This document shows, piece after piece, positions 8,871-20,820 of a stretch of 64,000 nt of DNA. The DNA is from Monocercomonoides exilis. Taxonomy: Eukaryota; Preaxostyla; Oxymonadida; Polymastigidae. Position 1 is the first letter of the stretch. Each line of letters opens with the position of its first letter. Both the position numbers and the translations under genes were made by a program. Below the pieces are notes generated by a model. That model saw nothing but the letters and a program-made list of their open reading frames with translations. It made no database searches and was not told where the DNA came from. The stretch covers positions 1,182,501 to 1,246,500 of the forward strand of contig LSRY02000027.1 in NCBI GenBank assembly GCA_001643675.2, given 5' to 3'.

Positions 8871-11409
8871 TCAGAAAGGCAGAGAGAAGTGATTGAATGG
8901 CTGGTTGAGATGATGGTTTGAGTTTGTTTGGAGAGGAAAAGAGTCAGATGATTTTGGGAGTGTTGAAGAAGAAGAGGAAGAAGAGGAAGAAGAGGAAGAA
9001 GAGGAAGAAGAAAAAATAGAAGGCTGAACAATAAAATACCCATGATGTGCGGAGGGATCAACAAGCGCATTCACATAGCGGTAGCCTTGTTTGTGCTGAT
9101 AAGTGTTCTCATGAAATTCAAACGGTGTAAATACAACAAGAGAATCGGAAAGAGGAGTAAAAGAAAGCTGAGGCTGTATCACAATGTCATTAATAGCAAC
9201 GCCAGCTCCACCTCCAGAAGAAGCAGCAGCAATATCCACATCTTCCATTGCTTCTTCGCTTCTTAACTGATTTGCAGGATTTTTGGCTTTTCGGCAGAGT
9301 GTGTGCTTTTATATTCATTCCCATTGTAATCTTCTCTGTAAGATTTATTGGATTTGTGGGTATTGGAGGGCGTGACATTTGATGGACCACGCGATGGATT
9401 CTGCACAACCACAAAACGAAGAGGATAGAGTGGGGTAAATGAGGAGTTGGCATCTGATAGAGGTTCTTTAGAAGAAGAAGAAGAGAAAGAGGAAAAAGCA
9501 GAAAAAGCAGAAGCAGAAAAGGCAGACAATGCAAACGGATGTTCTGAAGTCGAATGACTCAAGCGAATCGAATCTGAGAGAGGCACTTTCGAGCCACTCT
9601 ACTGATGCTGCAGTGCAAAATGCTCGTTTTCTTCGTCGTTCACTCTCTGTCTCCTGTGCTTCTTTAGCGTTCTCTGCCTTCTTAGCACACTTTGCTCTTC
9701 TTCTTCTGCCTCTCATCCGACTTCATTTCCCAAGTTGAGGATTATCTCGCTGTCATACAGAATTCCCATCTCATTCACTTCTCTCTCTACAAACACCAGC
9801 CCCGCTTTCTTCAACAGCCTCACTTGCTCATACTGCAGCTCCTCCTTCTCTCTTTCTTCTCTCCCTTCGCTCCTCTCTCTTCCCACTGTTCCTCCTCTTC
9901 CTCCTCCTCCGTTACCATCTCCTCCTTTGCTGATTCCTCTATCACTTCCTCCTTATCCATCTCCTCTCCTTCTCCCTCTGGTTTTGCATCAGGTTTCTCT
10001 CGCTCATCATCGTCGTGAACCCGCCGTCCGCACAAACAACCAGAATGTCCTCTTCTTTCCTCCTCCTCTTCTTCCTATCCTTCTCTGACGCTTCTGCATC
10101 TGCCTTTGTCTCTGCGTTGCCTTTCTTGTCGCTCCAATTTTCAACATCATGCAAACAGAATCCTCCTCTCTCGTCGTCTGCTTCCCCATCAACCTCTTCT
10201 TCTTCTTATTCCTCATTTACCTCGTCTTCTTCGTTGTATCTATCACAGGAGCTTGTCTCTTCCTCTGCTCTTAGCTTCATCAGCCTAAGAGACTCAATGC
10301 TTCCATTCAACAAACATTTTTCTGCTTTTTCAGCTTCATCAGCTCGTGAAAGCACCGCGACCTTCGTCTTTCTAACTCTTTGACCCTGGACGAAAAAGAG
10401 GAGAAGGTGAGTGGAGGTGACGTTGGTGTAGAAGACGATGCAGTGGGGATCAGGAGATGGATTGAAGGTGTGTTGAGGAGTGGGGAGAGGAGAAGCGAAA
10501 GGAGCAAGATGATGTGAACACATTATGTGGAAGCCGGTATCTGTGTGTTGCGGAGACAGAACCTGGACAGATGAGTTAGAAGGGGTGACATTTGGAGATT
10601 GGGAGCGAAATGGATTGGATGACGGTGGCGGTGGTGATGATGATGAGGATGAGAAGAAGAAGAAGAAGAAGTGGAAGAAGAATGAAAAAAATGAAAAAAA
10701 GAATTATTAGCAGATAAAATAGAAGAAGATAAAAGAGAAGATGATGAAGAAGATATCATTGATAAGAATGAAGCAGAAGGAGAAGAAATATGACTGGAGA
10801 AGGAAGAAGAAGAAAAAGAGGAGGTAGATGAAGAAGAAGAAAGCAAATGAAACTTCCTCGTCACCTTTTTTGACATTCTGCATTGTTTCCATAGACACTG
10901 CAATGATATATTCATCCAAATGCAAGACACAACTTGTAATTAACCAGTAACCTCCAATATACCACTCACGCAATTTAAATAATTTCATTACTAATTCCGC
11001 TCCATTCAGAGCGATAGCAGCGCCTTCTTCAAAGCAAAGCCTGGGTAAGCCTGTGGAATATCCAATGGAGTATTTTTTTCTCTACCGAATGATGGCGGAG
11101 ATATGCTGTTTGAGCTTTTCACATTTGAAGATGATGAGAATGTGCAGTGTTGCTTGAAATTCAACGAAGGAGCGAAAGATTGCTGTAGGAAAAGAATTCC
11201 AAGGAATTCTAGCTAATCACAGCGAGCGATACGCTAACCAAAGCCGTGGCGAAGAAAAGAAGGACACTAACAAAAATTTTCTGATTCAAACAAATCTTCT
11301 GAGTTCTACAGCTCTGCAAGCTCAGCGCACAGTGGCAGATGAGCCTCTTCTCATCTTCTTTTCCGTGCAATATCACATTCAACTTTTCCATATCCGAATA
11401 GATTGCCAT
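8871..11409 (-). pseudogene. Decayed Ser/Glu-rich gene, several frameshifts and stops
   Basis: Read on the minus strand, coding-like pieces follow one another in changing frames. They include a start-like MAIYSDMEKLNVILHGKEDE (11409), a piece with FGREKNTPLDIPQAYPGFA (about 11000-11150), a Ser tract leading into NPFRSQSPNVTPSNSSVQV and on through KTKVAVLSRADEAEKAEK, an in-frame TAA at 10206-10208, then EEVDGEADDERGGFCLHDVE and ILVVCADGGFTTMM. Lower down are EELQYEQVRLLKKAGLVFV (about 9835-9725), WLESASLRFDSLESFDF, and NPSRGPSNVTPSNTHKSN near 9350. The NP-R-S-NVTPSN motif occurs twice, about 1.2 kb apart. Function unknown. Introns may explain some frame changes, but the in-frame TAA and many shifts favour decay. 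Confidence 0.4.
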
Positions 11410-12570
11410 CTTCTATTTATTATGTGTTTCATAAAGAAACATTGACAACGAGTTTCTTTGTTTAGAATAAAACCTTCTTTTATGCGTCCAGCCTTCAAAC
11501 TGTTTTTTTTTTTTTGTCAATCGAGTAGAAACAAAGAATAATGAATGTGTAATAACCATTTGTCCTTAAATTATTGTTGTTTATAAAAAAAACTGCAAAA
11601 AAAAATGCAACTAACATATCTGAACTTGAATCAAAGGATTGGTTTTTGCAAATATGAAAAATGTTTGTTGGTTAAAATTTTTCAACAAATATAATGAAAT
11701 AAGTGTTCACTGCGACAGAAAACATTCAAACAGAAACATAATGCATTTTAAAATATGCGTAATTTATGTATCCATAAGAAATTAACAAAATAAACCATTG
11801 TTGCATTGTGGATAAGAGAAAATCGGAAAAGTTCATTCAAAATATTTCATTTTGGTGTTTATTTTCATGAATGCAATTTTGGTTCTTCGAAAACTTATGA
11901 AAAGTGAAATTAATGTTGATATTGTAATTTGCACTTCAATGGAACATAGTTGTTAAATGTTATATTATTTATTATTTGAAAAAAAGCAAATGTCAGACGA
12001 TCTCTGATTTTTCAAAAAGAATTTCTGACCCGTTTCTTTTATTCTGTATGCATGATGCCCATCTTGAGAATCATTCTTACACACGGTTTGCTTTTGGAAT
12101 TATGACAATTCTGAAAAAAAGCTTTCAAAAGTATTGTTATTTATCCAAGATCAATTTTTAATTGTTTCTGTAGGGACTAGACGAATGGGAAATAACAAGA
12201 TAATCTAACAATAATGTGGCGTTCATGTGCAAATTTGATTATCCATGAACGAGTTTCAAAAATGATTTGTTTTGATAAACTTTTTCCTATCCGCAGAGAG
12301 ATTAATGACGGAATGAAGAGTATTTTATATATTTCAAGTTACTCACTCTGAATATAAAAGAAATGCTCTCGTTTTTCTAGGATTGTGCCTTCAGCAACAT
12401 GTTTCACTTTTCTAATTCTTTATTTGTATTTCTATTCTTTTTATTGAAAAAAAAATATTATCATAGTTGGAAACAGGAAAACTCTTTTGAAAATGGAAGG
12501 TGATTAAAGAAAAGAAATGCGGAACTACTAGCTGTACATGCGCCTGCCAAAGTATTCACTGTTCAAATCG
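11410..12570. other. AT-rich stretch without a supportable gene
   Basis: No coding frame stands out. It holds a 22-nt sequence at 11999-12020 (GATCTCTGATTTTTCAAAAA plus GA) that recurs exactly at 16595-16616 beside the second Merlin fragment, and an AATTTCTGACCC string seen again at 18873-18884 next to the 17.95-18.85 kb foldback. Confidence 0.5.
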
Positions 12571-12574
12571 GATC

Positions 12575-13066
12575 CTATTTTGAATCAATTATTATGAATG
12601 TGTTCCCAACATGTTCAATAAATTCATTCCGACTATACTTAGGGAATCCCTCATTTTCTTCTTCTTTCTCACATTCTTCTTTCACAGAATCTACTGTTAT
12701 TTCTCTGGAAAAGTCGCAGGCTTCCGAGTGCTCGGATTCAAAGCTTTCACCTGAGTGACATCGAAACCACAAACAGGCTGAATATCTAAGGAGACAACAC
12801 ATTGGGATGAAATCGAGCACGGAGCAATGGAGCATAAAATCCAGCGGAACAGATGTGGCTTGTGCGACACCAGGCCAACTTTTTGATATGATGAAACAAA
12901 AAAACATTTTCGTGTGGAAGAACCCAGGTTGGGGCAGTTCGAATACAAGAAATACTTTCAAAGGAGAAGAAAGTTTCGATCGAGGGATAAAGGAGAAGCC
13001 ATAATGCTTAGGGTTTGTTTGCAATTGATGAGATTGACAGGATACTGAACTTTGGATTCGTTCCAA
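12575..13066 (-). CDS. Hypothetical 163-codon frame, possible gene relic
   Basis: An open minus-strand frame ends in an acidic tail (SVKEECEKEEENEGFP, then YSRNEFIEHVGNTFIIIDSK) and TAA. The upstream part is rich in Cys, Phe and Ser and not obviously coding. No domain is recognised. Just upstream on the same strand (about 13260-13420) a coiled-coil-like piece is visible (EIEIASHVVDIQQQYDKEQN, a stop, then LAEERLMDVVVEP), so the two may be remains of one gene. Confidence 0.25.
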   Translation of the reverse strand: MERIQSSVSCQSHQLQTNPKHYGFSFIPRSKLSSPLKVFLVFELPQPGFFHTKMFFCFIISKSWPGVAQATSVPLDFMLHCSVLDFIPMCCLLRYSACLWFRCHSGESFESEHSEACDFSREITVDSVKEECEKEEENEGFPKYSRNEFIEHVGNTFIIIDSK

Positions 13067-13082
13067 ACGTGGAGATGCTAAT

Positions 13083-14630
13083 TTAATTCGCCTTTCGATT
13101 GGTTCGGGATGCTTCTAGATGTGGCAATAAAGACGGAGAAAGTGAGGATTGATCAGTACAGAGCGTATTTTTGGTGTTCAGTTCCAAAGCAAAGCTTATC
13201 TTCACATACTCACCAGCCGTCGCGATTTCAAATAAGCTTTTGGACTTCTTTTTCTTTATTATTACATGGCTCAACGACCACGTCCATCAACCTTTCCTCG
13301 GCGAGTTTGAACCTTCAGTCATTTTGTTCTTTGTCATACTGCTGTTGTATGTCAACCACATGCGACGCAATTTCTATCTCTGAAGCCCAATTCTGTTTAT
13401 GATGATCATGTTGGTTCATATATGTTTGCGATTTCATCTGGTGTGAAGTGCAGTGTTATGGCAACCTCGTGTGAGGAGTTCGGTGGAATTATTGGAGAGT
13501 GTTCAAGGACTTTTGAGAAATCTCCAAATTGTTCGTCATCTTTTCTGACAAGAAGGCCTAGGCTAACGTTCTTTGTGTGTGCAGTTGAAGTCTTTCCGCT
13601 GTCATTAATCGCATGGCTATATCACCAAGGCTGATGGGGAACAGACACTGAAGTCGTTATAAATGTGTTCCATTAAGGTATTTTTACTACCGATTTTTAC
13701 AACGTAATACATTGATTATCCGCATATAGAACCGATTATTGATATGTTTGCCCTGACGAAAACAGAGACTAACGTTTATTGTTCTGGAAGAACATATTGA
13801 TGCATACGAGGACGTATATGCGTTGCATTGCATTTCAAAACATAAGAGTTCTCCCTGAGATGATAGAAAGGAAGAGCTGATTTCGTTACGATCACGTTTC
13901 AGCCACTTCAGTAGTGCAGATGATATGAGCAGTTTGAAATGATGGTTCAGAACAGATTGTGGCTGTTTCATGTTAACTGATTTCATTCTTCATATATGTT
14001 GCTTGTCTGCAAGCAAAAAACTTGAGGAAGAAGAAACAGATGATTTAAACAGAGCTGAATGAAGGAGAGAAGTTTTGTGAGGAAGAAGATGATGAGGATT
14101 CAAAAGACGAAAAAAAAGAAGAGGAAGGAGGAAAATTATTGAAAAAGAAGCTGAAAGAGGAAGAAAGAAACATAAAGAGAAAAAGGAAAGAAAATATGAT
14201 GAAGAAGCAGTTATTTACGGAATAAAGTTAAAAGAATGGTTGGAGAAGAAAGTTTGGAAGAATGTGTTGATTATGTTGCTTCAAACAAAATCACAAAAAA
14301 TTGGAAACAAAAAGAAACTCAAAACGTTTGCGTTTATCACATGTGCCATTGAGATAAAGACTTTGTTCTTTGTAGTGAATGAGCACATTCGTTCAGTGAG
14401 TCAAAGCTTCATATCACTGCTTCCATCACAGCAAGGCAGAAGAAACTTTTACGGATCTTGTTATTTGGGTATGCATTGTTCAGCGTTCGTGCTTTCGTAA
14501 AGTAAAATTCAATGGACACATTTGTTGAGAATCTGACATGTTCAGCGTTTTATTTCCAACAACTGTTACAGAGCAACCGAAGGTTGTCGCCAGAGAAGTG
14601 GTCTCTGTTGTGAACAGAGAACGAAACAGA
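13083..14630. other. Unassigned stretch with short coding-like fragments
   Basis: Besides the coiled-coil-like minus-strand piece near 13260-13420, the plus strand at 14040-14220 is purine-rich and encodes Glu/Lys-rich peptides in several frames. A frame at 14220-14500 (MVGEESLEECVDYVASNK) looks coding but meets stops. Nothing could be joined into a gene. Confidence 0.3.
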
Positions 14631-14631
14631 A

Positions 14632-14841
14632 ATGAAGGAAGCATTGGAAGAGGCAAAGAAAGAAGCATTAGAAAAGGACGGAGCTTTGGAAGTCGAAGTG
14701 AATGCAGGAGAAGAAAAAGAGGTGGACGAGAAGGAAGAAGTTTTGATTTTGGATGTGGAAACGGAGGATGTGTATCGAATGGAGGCTTTAACGAAAGAAA
14801 GAGTGGAGAGTGCGGATGAAAATGAAATAAAATATATCTAA
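14632..14841 (+). CDS. Short acidic open frame, probably a C-terminal exon
   Basis: Sixty-nine codons from an ATG, ending in TAA, with a regular Glu/Lys/Val pattern (EVEVNAGEEKEVDEKEEVLI, then DVETEDVYRMEAL) that reads like a charged helix. The same frame is partly open upstream (about 14520-14630) before a TAG. I recognise no family. It may be the last exon of a gene whose other exons I could not delimit. Confidence 0.3.
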   Translation: MKEALEEAKKEALEKDGALEVEVNAGEEKEVDEKEEVLILDVETEDVYRMEALTKERVESADENEIKYI

Positions 14842-15469
14842 TTTTTTTGAAAATGATTCTGTGTCATTTTGATTTAGCACTTTATCAACTTGATCATGCA
14901 TATTTTGCATTAATCATATATTTTCAATTTCACCAATATTAAAAAACATATTTTTTCGAAGTTTACAATAATAACAAGAATTAGCTTTATTAAAAAATAG
15001 AGGCTTTGTTTAAAAAAAAAACATAGACATAAACATAATTATGTATTGCTCAAAAAAATTGGACATTCTTTGCTAAAAATAAAATATAGTAAGTTCCGCG
15101 CAACATACGAACTCTTTAAACTCGATATCTGATAAAAGATGAAATGCGAAAAAATTCAGAACCAAACTGTGTTGAGAGAAACTCTCTCGAAAAAATAAAT
15201 GAAAATATTGAGGTAGATTTGAAAACAAAAATACTTTCTTAACAAAGAACAATTATCACCAGCATTCAATCCACTTTTCACACTTTGAACTTCCATTGAT
15301 GAACGAAGTTTCCAAAGTTAGGCTTTGCTTGTCATTCTGTGTTTTTTCCTTTAGGTATATTGAATCCTATATCTTCACTATCTCTGCTCTTTCCCAAAAA
15401 TGTCCAAAAAACAAATGCTGCAGCTCGCTCAGCATCAACCACTCTCACGCTTCTGACGGTGTGTGCGCT

Positions 15470-16045
15470 TCAACAGACACAAATTTTGTCATTATCCCAA
15501 CTGCACAAGATTGGCCTCTCCTGATTCACAATCTTCTGCCCAGCCACAACTGCCTCATATTCTTTAATGGGATCTGGAGCGTCAGGCACTCCCACAGCAT
15601 CATCCAAATTGAGAATGCCCCCTTCTCCTTTGTCGCTCCCATATTCTTGTTCTCCATCAACTCTGGCGCCTTCCACCGCAAACACTCAAACTGATTGTCT
15701 GCATCCTCAAATGCCGATGAAGGCAACTTTGCGTCTCTCCACCTCTTGTTGATCGATGAGCAATCAGAGGAAGATGTGACAATGGTGCAGGTGGACGATG
15801 CAGATGAGGTATCTGAGTCTGATGAGAAGTCCGAGTGGAGGGCAATGCAGATCACCATGTGCTCTGAAAACAGCACAATGTGCGGACAAAGAGATGATTG
15901 ATTGGAGTTTGCTTTCCATTTCGCAAAATCAATGAAGCGCGAGATTGTAAACCTTGAACAGGATCAGGGAAGCTGTTTGTTCTATTTTCCGCAAAGCGCC
16001 AATCTCCATCTCCTTCTTCTCATTCCTTTTATAAATCAGCATGAA
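15470..16045 (-). pseudogene. Relic of the beta-helix receptor's kinase-like tail
   Basis: On the minus strand the translated pieces align with the C-terminus of the 23104-30850 protein: YKRNEKKEMEIGAL (there GRNEKKEMQIGTL), then a TGA where Ser should be in the ALHSF motif, then HIVLFSEHMVICIALHSDF, LPSSAFEDADNQFECLRWKA followed by PEL, and MMLWECLTLQIP. A frameshift after QIP moves the last part to another frame (KEYEAVVAGQKIVNQERP). The beta-helix part and transmembrane segment are missing. The piece shows that the kinase-like tail exists in more than one copy and can be duplicated alone or left behind. Confidence 0.8.
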
Positions 16046-16594
16046 TAGCATAACTATTTGATCCAAAACATACATTTTCCTATGTTGGAAATTGTGTGTA
16101 ACTTTTCAAAAGATTATAAAAAAGACATAAAAGAATGATTAATTTGTTATTTTCATTTGTTAAAAAATGAATGTAAAAAAATAAATAACTTAAAATAATA
16201 ATGATAAATAATAGAACATACACGACAAATATAATTTATACACAATCGATTACTCATTTCTGATTCACGCTCCATTTTCAATCAAGTCAATAATTATTCA
16301 AATTGTTGTTCATTATTAACGAATAATGAATAGCATTAATCACCAATAAAAGTGTTGTGAATAGATGCTTGTTAAATACACAATGAAAAAAACAAATTCT
16401 TCTCATATCAATGAAAATATGAATTGTTTTTGAATTAACAATTTCCCTTTAAAATTTATTTTGCTAAAAGCTATTTTGGTTTGTGGAAAAAAACAAAAAA
16501 CGATAAATGTATTTTGCTTATGTTGAATATAAAATTAGTGCATTGTCGTTTTTGGATATATTATTATAATTTTCATTAAAAACAATAACGGGAA
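16046..16594. other. AT-rich spacer without a supportable gene
   Basis: Many short poly-A and poly-T runs and stops in all frames. Nothing recognised. Confidence 0.5.
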
Positions 16595-17180
16595 GATCTC
16601 TGATTTTTCAAAAAGATTATGCCATATGGATATTTGGGGGAATTGAAAGAAATGAAGATAAGAAAAATACAAAAAGAAGATTTGTTTTCATTGTTCCAAA
16701 CAGAAGTTCCGAAACACTTGTTCCTCTTTTAAAATTTCATATCCATCCAGGAACAACGATAATGAGATATGAATGGTGTGAATCCAGCAGATTGAAGGAT
16801 CATGGCTTCATTCATCAAACAGTGAATCATTCAAAAAATTTTGTGGATCCAATTACACATGGATGTGCAAATGCCGTTGAAAAAACGTGATCGCATCTGA
16901 GATATTTTTTCAAAGACATGGCATTAGAGAGAAATATATTGGAGACTATCTTTCTTTTTGAATGGTTAAAAAAACTTTGAAAGTAACTTTTATTGATATT
17001 GTGGGATATATTGTCCATGGAAGAGAAAATGAGAGAGAAATTATTGAAGAAGAAGAAGAAATCGAAAATGATGTTCCTGATATAGATGATATAGATGATA
17101 TTTCTGTTCCAGATGATGACAATACTTCAAGTGATGAGATTTCTGATGGTGCTAATGCATCAAATTGGAGCGACGATTAA
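16595..17180 (+). pseudogene. Merlin (IS1595-like) transposase, C-terminal half
   Basis: The frame holds AIWIFGGIERNEDK, FVFIVPNRSSETLVPLLKFH, then a pGt-I-type box (HPGTTIMRYEWC; the usual second Asp is replaced), DHGFIHQTVNHSKNFVDP, and a stop where Trp is expected in the TN-E--W-HLR box (VEKT-stop-SHLRYFF). These boxes in this order are typical of the catalytic domain of IS1595/Merlin transposases. After a frameshift near 16975 an acidic tail (DIDDIDDISVPDDDNTSSDE) runs to TAA. The N-terminal half is missing. It could be the complement of the 6500-6975 half, but it could equally be a separate dead copy. Confidence 0.72.
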
Positions 17181-17950
17181 TTGATTTTTAATTCATTTTA
17201 ATCATGACCCAAAAGAAAATTTTTTTATAAAATTATTATTTTTCTATTTTTTTCAAATCATCAATTTTATATTCATTAAACATGAAAATAATGAAATAAC
17301 ATGTGTATTAAATAGTTTGACAACATCAAAAATGAAAAAAATTCACTTTTATGTAATCACATCTTTCCACACACACATATTGGTATTGAGTTATTCAAAT
17401 CACTTTTTTCTGACAAAAAAAGATCATATCAATTTGATGTAAAATTTGTACAGAATGGCTCTATGACAAACAAAACACAAAATATCTTTATCAAAAAAAA
17501 CAACGAAACTTTTTTTTCTCTATTTCTGAAAATGCTTTGGTGATTGTTTTTGAGATCATTTATTTTTTCTGTGTTTATTTCAGTTCCAAGTTTTATTAGT
17601 TTGAGAAGAAAATTTTGATTAATTTGTCAAATGAACTGCAATGGTTTCCGAAAAAAAATCAGAGAAAATGAAAAGACAGAAAAATACATTTGTGTCGTCA
17701 TTGTAAACTTTGAATTCATCTCTAACATTTTTTTTTTTATGTCAGGATCAAAATTTTTTAAAATGAAAACATCCAACTCCAAAAAGAATCACCAACTCAA
17801 TTCATTTTTTCATTGTTGTTAAATAACTCATATTATTGTGAGCAAATACATGTGGAATTAAAAAATCCACCTTATTCATTTTCACAGAAAAAATTAAGCA
17901 CTTTTGATTAATTGTTTTCGGTGAGTTATTTATCATATCCCCTTTTTTTT
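17181..17950. other. AT-rich spacer
   Basis: No coding frame, RNA gene or repeat was recognised. The sequence has frequent A and T homopolymers. Confidence 0.5.
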
Positions 17951-18851
17951 ATCGGGACCTAAAATTTCTGGCTCTCCAGAGCACTTTGAGAAAAAAATAA
18001 ATAATAGAAAATTATTAATATATTATTATAAGCTATTCCTGAAAATATTTTTTCATATTTTTATTTTAGTGAAAAGATCTGGTATTTTTTGTTTTATTTT
18101 TCTGATCAAAGACTTGCTCATATTTTCACGAGCTTTTTGTTTTGAGTGTTTTGAGTTATATCATTGTCTATGAACATAACTCCTTTATGTTTTTGGCTAT
18201 TTTTCATTGTTAAACACTTCGTTCTTTTATTATTTTTTCCATTTCACTATATTTTGACAAATGGAAGATTTTGTGGTGATAATTGAGTTGCTTTGTTTTT
18301 TTATATTGAAAAATAGTTGAAAAAATGATTTAAATGATCACCACAAAGATTTTGAAATGAAAGAATGAAATTTGAAGCAAAAAACGCAAAAATACACAAA
18401 AACAAGATTTTTAGTAATAAAATCAAGATCACAAAAAAGTTTAAATTTTCTTCTTTTTGAACACCTTTATGTGTTAATAGTTTTTATATTTAAACTTGAA
18501 AAATAATGAAATATTTTGTTTCAATATATGAATTCTTTATTTTGTCAAAATATAGTGAAATGGAAAAAATAATAAAAGAACGAAGTGTTTAACAATGAAA
18601 AATAGCCAAAAACATAAAGGAGTTATGTTCATAGACAATGATATAACTCAAAACACTCAAAACAAAAAGCTCGTGAAAATATGAGCAAGTCTTTGATCAG
18701 AAAAATAAAACAAAAAATACCAGATCTTTTCACTAAAATAAAAATATGAAAAAATATTTTCAGGAATAGCTTATAATAATATATTAATAATTTTCTATTA
18801 TTTATTTTTTTCTCAAAGTGCTCTGGAGAGCCAGAAATTTTAGGTCCCGAT
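17951..18851. mobile_element. Foldback element: two identical 311-bp inverted arms around a 279-bp loop
   Basis: Positions 17951-18261 (starting ATCGGGACCTAAAATTTCTG) are the reverse complement of 18541-18851 (ending CCAGAAATTTTAGGTCCCGA plus T). I read the arms base by base and found no mismatch. The loop contains a further small inverted pair (TTGTGGTGAT ... ATCACCACAA near 18269 and 18335). No open frame of note is present. Long perfect arms point to a foldback transposon or a non-autonomous DNA transposon with very long terminal inverted repeats, either young or corrected by conversion. A transcript would form a 311-bp duplex. Confidence 0.85.
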
Positions 18852-20820
18852 TAATTTTTTGGGTCCCTATAAATTTCTGACCCTATTATTAAAAAAACAC
18901 ACAAAAAAATGAGTTCATTTATTGACAGATGTGTGATGTCTCAAAACTTGTTGAAAACCAAAAATGAATGTTTCCTGATAAAAAAATCCAATTTAATTTG
19001 AATCTGATTTGGTTTTTAAACCGTTGATGGTGAAAGAAAGATTGAATGAATTGTGTATTAAAAAAAGCTTGAAAGAACTTGTTTTCCCGAATGAATCTAA
19101 AGACTTTATAGTGGAAAATTTTCCATTATGTTTTGGATGCTTGATATGAAACAATAACAAACAATCGTAATTTTTTAAATATTAATGACATTCGAAAACA
19201 AAAAAACCTTTTATGGGAATTTTTTTCCCGCATGGAGAATTTTTTGTGTGCTTGATGTATTACAGTTGACTTCACTCATCATTTCATAGAAAATAACAAT
19301 CTGATGAATCAAAAGGAGGAAGAAATGTTTTCAGTTTGTTTATTAGGTTATTTTTCTAAAATTTTGAGTCTTCTTTTTTTTTCGAGTTATTGCATCAATT
19401 CAAGAAATTGTTTAGCCAAGATATTCTGTTGTTCAATGATGAATTTAAATATTATCTTTCCCAAAGAAATTGTGATAATCAACTTCTTTGTTATTTTGCA
19501 TTGTCCATTATTGTGTGAATATCGTAAAGAAAAAAATGCATACGAAAAAGAAATGTTTTCGTTTCATGAAACATCAAAAAATTAAAATATGATTCTTGTT
19601 TTCAATGATAATTCTTGAAACGTTTTGAACAAAAAGATGGAGGAAATATCGACAAGTGATTGATCAAAAAAATGAAACAAATAATTCAATATTCCATTTC
19701 AAGAGCAAGACATGAACAATTCTGTGTTTATTTGAATAATTGCTGACATCACACGGGATGAAGATATAATGTCAACTTTTTTTTCACTGAAATGAAAGAT
19801 TTTATTGATTTGTCAAATGATTTCAAATTCACATTGATCTTGCATGTAAAATAAAAACCAATTTTCTCAAAAAAGAAATAAATTATCATTTAAAGTTTAT
19901 ATTTTCCTGAATTCTATTCATAATTTCAAAAACATACAAACAGAAATGAAAAATAAAATTAGTATTTATTCTTTATGGATCATTCAGAATAGCAGCTCTT
20001 GAAATGTCAATCATCCAATTTTGATTTAAAAAAAAGAATTTTCAAAACGATTTCATTATTTAGAAATATTTCTTTTTCTCTTGATTTCCTATCTTTACAA
20101 AAAAACGATTCAGTCACAGATTTTGGAAAAATCCTTTGTTTTTTCATCAGTCAATTTTAGAGATGACAGTTAAAAAATTGTTATTATTGTTCTTATATTT
20201 CATTTTTTGATAAAATCTAACATCCATAGAACTGCTTTTAAAAAGAATATAAAAACAAAACTAATTTGTTTACAACAAACTGATAAGCAGAAAAATTGCA
20301 ACTGTTCAAATATTATGATTTTTTATCACATTATCCAGCAAAAAAGCACTTTTATTCAAAGTTTTCGTTCCTTTTTCCACATAAGTATCATTTATCTATT
20401 CTCTTTAAATTTTTAACATTTCAAAAATATTATCTATTTTATTTATTAAAATAAGATGTGTTTTTTTTGTGTATTGTGGACTTCAAACTGTGATTGAATG
20501 GAGTTTTTTTCATTAAGGAAAATGAAGAATGAAATATTGAGAATGAACGGTTTTTTCAAAAAAAGGCAACAATGTTTATAGATATCTTTTATTTCATAAA
20601 AAAAAAATGAGCCAGAATGAATTCAGGAGAAATGATAATATGCAACACAAATGCGCATTCTATTCAACTTTGTTGAAATTCAATTTCATTATAATTTGTT
20701 ATGTGACAATTTTAATTTGAAAAACCATAATAGATGTTTTGATCCCTGAAAAATCCAAACAAAAACCTATTTCTGGAGCAGCATCAAAAAAGATAAAATA
20801 AAAACAATTTTGCTCTTTCT
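18852..20820. other. AT-rich stretch without a supportable gene
   Basis: Nearly 2 kb with stops in every frame. The frame 19304-19585 is open by chance in T-rich sequence and has no coding character. A GGGTCCCTATAAATTTCTGA string just right of the foldback (18861-18880) partly repeats the foldback's terminal motif. Confidence 0.5.

Noticed and set aside
793-10208. TAA/TAG read as glutamine (as reported for the oxymonad Streblomastix), because several relics show a single in-frame TAA or TAG (793, 6665, 10206, 43880 region).
   Set aside because: The long intact genes (2,564 and 1,504 aa) and the repeat family have many Gln codons, all CAA or CAG, and no in-frame TAA/TAG. The relics also contain in-frame TGA and frameshifts, so ordinary decay explains the stops.
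8738-10383. Plus-strand Ser/Leu/Phe-rich open frames at 8.0-10.4 kb as genes.
   Set aside because: They are antisense or frame shadows of GAA/TTC tracts; the minus strand shows the non-repetitive coding-like pieces.
11999-16616. 22-nt exact repeat as the end of a transposon family.
   Set aside because: Two copies of 22 nt in AT-rich DNA, with no inverted partner and no consistent flanks, are not enough to define an element.
6500-17000. A single Merlin element split by a 9.6-kb insertion.
   Set aside because: Plausible but unproven: break points do not meet cleanly, and no target-site duplication or shared terminal repeat was found. Kept only as a finding to test.
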